NCBI GenBank assembly: GCA_012728025.1 | Contig: JAAYFX010000067.1 | Coordinates: 1 to 7,570 of the forward strand | Direction of reading: 5' to 3' | Origin: Clostridiales bacterium | GTDB lineage: Bacteria; Bacillota; Clostridia; Oscillospirales; Oscillospiraceae | Length of the DNA stretch: 7,570 nucleotides | Notes under the pieces: model-generated | Databases searched by the model: none | What the model was told of the DNA's origin: nothing | The model's input: the letters and a program-made list of their open reading frames with translations, nothing else | Part shown: positions 5,274 through 7,570 of the stretch, one piece after another | Numbering within the stretch: position 1 is the stretch's first letter | Layout of the letters: each line of letters starts with the position of its first letter | Position numbers and translations under genes: made by a program

Positions 5274-7037
5274 TTATTTTTTTCCTATTACAATTTCTCC
5301 CCCGTTTTTATATATCCTACACATACGCTCGGGATTTGTAATATTGGTTTTCAGCTTGTTTATGGTCACATTGACCGGAGGATAAAGTTCAATTGCGGTT
5401 ATCTGAGCGGTAACCTCTGTCAAAAGCTCGTTTATAGCCGCTATCCGCTGCTGCCTTTTGGCAAGCTTCATCCTGTCAAGGGTGCTGTCAAGCTTAAGCT
5501 TGCTTAAAAGTTGCTGGTATTTAGCATCCAGTGATTTCATGCCTTCTAGATACTTTATGTTTTTATCGTTTTCATCCAGCTTTTTCTCCAGCTCATCAGC
5601 CTCATTTTTAAGGGTGTTCATCTCCTCTAAAAGCACAGGGTCTGTGCCAACTGTGAGATTTGAAAGTCTGTTGCTGTCGTTCCCTATTACCTTAGCGTCA
5701 ATTCCCTTAAACCCCGTAATGTTACTTGCGATTATTATGCCTTTGCCCGAAAGCACAGAAACCTTATCGTTGCTTACTACCGTGCTGTTTATTATGCTGT
5801 CAGCCTTAACAACCCCGCCGGCAGTAACAGTGCAGTTTTCAAGATACCGGCTTGTTACGGTGCCGCCGGCCTCAAGCGTTCCTTTAAGGCTGCCGTTCAT
5901 GCCATGGAAAATCTGGATGTTCCCCCCTGCTTTAAGGTAAGCCCCCTCCACTATTCCACGCACGACGATATTTTCTGTGGCGGTTATGGTAAAGCCCTCG
6001 TTCACATTGCCCTTTATATTTATGGAGCCTTTAACATCAAGGTTGCCAACAGAGTTATCAACATCCTTGTCTATGTTTATTAACCTGTCAACCCTGAAAG
6101 CGCCGGCTTTGAATGAAACCTGCCCGTCTGTTACGGCAACAAGGGAAAGCCCGTCCTCTGAAACGGCAGTGTTCAGTCCAGCAGGGGGCTTCGGCGCCTT
6201 GCCCACAGTCCCCGGCATCTCATTGCCTTTCACATCTATGCCGGTTACCGGCGGCTGAGGGGGGATAATCTCACATATGACCTGCCCTTTGTCAATGGTC
6301 TGCATCCAGTTTAGGTTTTTATAATCCACCAATTTATCAGAGCCGGCTTCTATATTTATCTTTTGTTCTCTTGAGAACTTATCAATTATCTGCCCGTCAA
6401 CACCATCTTTTTTTTCAATTCCTTTAGCAATAACAAAAATCTTAAATACCGCTTTGGAATCCAAAATCGTCCCTATAATGGCTTCATCAACCCCGTATTT
6501 TATATCACTTTCCCCAACAAGCGTATAAAGCTGCTCTGCGGTAAAGCTTTTTCCGCCGCCTATGGCTGGGAAAATACAGCCGTATGCCCTCAGGCGGTCA
6601 CGGCTTATGTGTGTGTAAAGAATCATATCCTGTGAATATGGCACAGGCTCGGGTATGCTCTCCTCTATCTCACGGGCCGCCTCGGCAAGAGACTTTCCCT
6701 CTTCACCTTGGCTTTCCGCCGCCTGCCTTGCGGATGCAGCCGCCTGCCTTGCCTCAATCGCAGATTCGTAGGCTTCTAATTCTCCCACTGCTATTTCCGC
6801 TTCATTTGAAAGCCGGTCGATAAAATCCAGCTCATCCTCGCAAGGCGGCTGACCGCCATAGATTAAGGCCTTGCCTGTTTTCTCTTCCGATTTGAGCGCA
6901 CCTAGCTTTTTTGCCAGAACAGCCATGGAACCGGTTTCCATCAGTTCCCTATGCCGGTTAGCCATACCATGGTCTGCATTAAACCCGCCGGCCGTACCGT
7001 GCGTATCAAGGCTTCCGGTGTTTGCCTTCTTTTCCAT
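5274..7037 (-). CDS. fapA: FapA/DUF342 family protein (flagellar assembly protein A-like)
   Basis: A 587-residue cytoplasmic-looking protein with no signal peptide or membrane segment. Residues 1-135 are a family-atypical polar head with an Ala/Glu/Arg/Gln-rich helical stretch (about 85-128). The FapA N-terminal region follows (about 137-320), including the signature-like segment GQVICEIIPPQPPVTGIDV then GNEMPGTVGK (251-280). A right-handed beta-helix of repeated short glycine-turn strands spans about 322-455 (LDVKGSINIKG, ENIVVRGIVEG, LEAGGTVTSR). A charged coiled coil (about 466-548) and a short C-terminal beta region complete it. The start at 7037 has AAAAGGGG six bases upstream. In Vibrio a FapA is linked to flagellar assembly; many DUF342 proteins in Firmicutes have no settled role. 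No flagellar or chemotaxis gene is visible here, so the flagellar name is a family label, not a demonstrated function. It is a single gene ending at its own terminator. Confidence 0.9.
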   Translation of the reverse strand: MEKKANTGSLDTHGTAGGFNADHGMANRHRELMETGSMAVLAKKLGALKSEEKTGKALIYGGQPPCEDELDFIDRLSNEAEIAVGELEAYESAIEARQAAASARQAAESQGEEGKSLAEAAREIEESIPEPVPYSQDMILYTHISRDRLRAYGCIFPAIGGGKSFTAEQLYTLVGESDIKYGVDEAIIGTILDSKAVFKIFVIAKGIEKKDGVDGQIIDKFSREQKINIEAGSDKLVDYKNLNWMQTIDKGQVICEIIPPQPPVTGIDVKGNEMPGTVGKAPKPPAGLNTAVSEDGLSLVAVTDGQVSFKAGAFRVDRLINIDKDVDNSVGNLDVKGSINIKGNVNEGFTITATENIVVRGIVEGAYLKAGGNIQIFHGMNGSLKGTLEAGGTVTSRYLENCTVTAGGVVKADSIINSTVVSNDKVSVLSGKGIIIASNITGFKGIDAKVIGNDSNRLSNLTVGTDPVLLEEMNTLKNEADELEKKLDENDKNIKYLEGMKSLDAKYQQLLSKLKLDSTLDRMKLAKRQQRIAAINELLTEVTAQITAIELYPPVNVTINKLKTNITNPERMCRIYKNGGEIVIGKK

Positions 7038-7063
7038 AGTAAACCCCTTTTCATTGCTGTCAA

Positions 7064-7097
7064 TTTGCTTTGCCGCATATTTTGCTTTGCCGCATAT
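7064..7097. repeat. Perfect 17-bp tandem duplication in the fapA leader
   Basis: TTTGCTTTGCCGCATAT occurs twice without a gap (7064-7080 and 7081-7097). It lies upstream of the fapA ribosome binding site, in the predicted untranslated leader. It may be a recent slippage duplication or a doubled protein-binding site. I see no third copy in the window. Confidence 0.9.
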
Positions 7098-7311
7098 ATA
7101 AAAATCGACAATTCATATAAAATAACGTCTTTTAGGCTCCTTTGTTTTTGCTGAAACAGGCTTATGTAAAATAATATTGTATGAAAAACTCATACCAAAG
7201 ATTATCAAAGCACCTTTATTTAGTATATCACACACCTCATTCATTTCAAGTGATTTTGCCGTATGTCTATAATAATTAATGATAAAAAAGGAAAAAGTAA
7301 CTTTAAAGTAC
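7098..7311. other. AT-rich divergent spacer between fapA and secG
   Basis: This is the largest part of a 368-base gene-free region (7038-7405). It holds a candidate fapA promoter with an internal palindrome (7171-7198) and no convincing ORF with a ribosome binding site on either strand. A 100-codon - strand frame across 7113-7415 runs antisense through the secG promoter and start and is not credible as a gene. Confidence 0.5.
7171..7198 (-). promoter_or_regulatory. Candidate fapA promoter with a palindrome in the spacer
   Basis: On the - strand TTGGTA (7193-7198), a 16-bp spacer and TATTAT (7171-7176) make a moderate SigA-type promoter, giving a leader of about 125 bases to the fapA ATG. GTATGA (7179-7184) and TCATAC (7190-7195) form a 6-bp inverted repeat with a 5-base gap, lying mostly between the two hexamers. 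The match is weaker than for the other promoters in the window, and another start site nearer fapA is possible. Confidence 0.35.
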
Positions 7312-7340
7312 TTGAAATTTTGGCTCCGCTGTGGTATCAT
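7312..7340 (+). promoter_or_regulatory. SigA-type promoter of secG
   Basis: TTGAAA (7312-7317), a 17-bp spacer and TATCAT (7335-7340) lie 65 bases before the secG ATG. The hexamers each differ from consensus at one or two positions and the spacing is optimal. Transcription would begin near 7347. Confidence 0.75.
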
Positions 7341-7405
7341 CTCTTCGCATCTGTGATTATTATGAGGTTTTCCTCTTTTTATATCTGAAAGGATTGTTAA
7401 ATAAA

Positions 7406-7570
7406 ATGAACACACTGACTTTTGTTCTTACCATCTTCCAACTTCTGGTATGTCTTTTCCTTATCTCTGTGGTTCTTCTTCAGTCCGGCAAGCGCTCCGG
7501 TCTTTCCGGTGCCATCTCCGGCGGGGCAGAAACCTTCATGTCAAAATCCAAGGCAACCACCCTTGACGGA
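7406..7570 (+). CDS. secG: SecG, preprotein translocase subunit, 3'-truncated by the window edge
   Basis: The first 55 residues of SecG, the small subunit that assists SecYE and SecA in protein export across the cytoplasmic membrane. The visible part has the first membrane helix (about 5-25) followed by the diagnostic VVLLQSGKRSGLSGAISGGAE block (about 22-42) and the FMSKSKATTLDG linker that leads into the second helix, which lies past the window end. The full protein is normally about 70-80 residues. AAAGGA (7388-7393) sits 12 bases before the ATG, a slightly long but usable spacing. It has its own promoter and is divergent from fapA. The next genes are not visible. Confidence 0.95.
   Translation, partial: MNTLTFVLTIFQLLVCLFLISVVLLQSGKRSGLSGAISGGAETFMSKSKATTLDG

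Noticed and set aside
5458..5940. 160-codon + strand ORF opposite fapA
   Set aside because: It is antisense to the beta-helix and coiled-coil region. Its Ser/Leu/Phe-rich composition is what the reverse of Lys/Glu/Asp-rich coding sequence gives.
7098..7135. Possible SigD/flagellar-type promoter upstream of fapA (CTAAA ... GTCGATTT on the - strand)
   Set aside because: The spacer is about 21 bases rather than about 15 and the -10 match is poor, so it does not support flagellar-sigma control.
7113..7415. 100-codon - strand ORF between fapA and secG
   Set aside because: It is antisense to the secG promoter, leader and start codon, lacks a Shine-Dalgarno sequence and has low-information composition.
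1..7570. A new defence, mobile or multi-gene system
   Set aside because: No transposase, integrase, CRISPR repeat, toxin-antitoxin pair, nuclease or clustered unknown genes are visible. All but one of the genes belong to well-known families in separately transcribed units.

Overview
The window reads as an ordinary chromosomal segment of a low-to-mid GC Gram-positive anaerobe, most likely a member of the Clostridia. The support is a clostridial-style OmpR-type regulator/kinase pair, strong AGGAGG-type ribosome binding sites, near-consensus SigA-type promoters, a tRNA-Gly gene with an encoded CCA end, an FMN riboswitch controlling a RibU-like ECF transporter subunit, a FapA/DUF342 protein and secG. 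I cannot name a species from sequence alone.

Layout from left to right. Positions 1-2083 (+) hold a two-component operon: a response regulator missing its first few residues at the window edge, and a membrane histidine kinase whose ATG overlaps the regulator's stop codon by 4 bp. A strong bidirectional terminator (2263-2290) separates it from a convergent single gene (2333-2770, -) for a small, unrecognised, membrane-anchored extracytoplasmic protein. That gene has its own near-perfect promoter, with an inverted repeat bracketing the -35 box. A second two-way terminator (3044-3084) closes an MscS-type mechanosensitive channel gene (3107-3925, -). Divergent from mscS is a tRNA-Gly(GCC) gene (4026-4101, +) with its own promoter and terminator.

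The right half carries a riboflavin-uptake unit on the - strand: promoter (5127-5155), FMN aptamer (4995-5100), a hairpin expression platform (4904-4938) and the RibU-like S component (4208-4876). Upstream of it, and separately terminated, is a large FapA/DUF342 gene (5274-7037, -), whose leader contains a perfect 17-bp tandem duplication. Divergent from fapA is the start of secG (7406 to the window end, +) with its own promoter.

Functionally the window is a set of short, independently transcribed envelope and housekeeping units (signal transduction, osmotic protection, vitamin uptake, secretion) rather than one pathway. I found no mobile element, CRISPR array, phage module or defence locus, and nothing that I can honestly call a new multi-gene system. 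The points most worth a second look are the switching geometry of the FMN riboswitch, the operator-like dyad at the orphan membrane protein, the tandem repeat in the fapA leader, and a fapA gene without visible flagellar neighbours.
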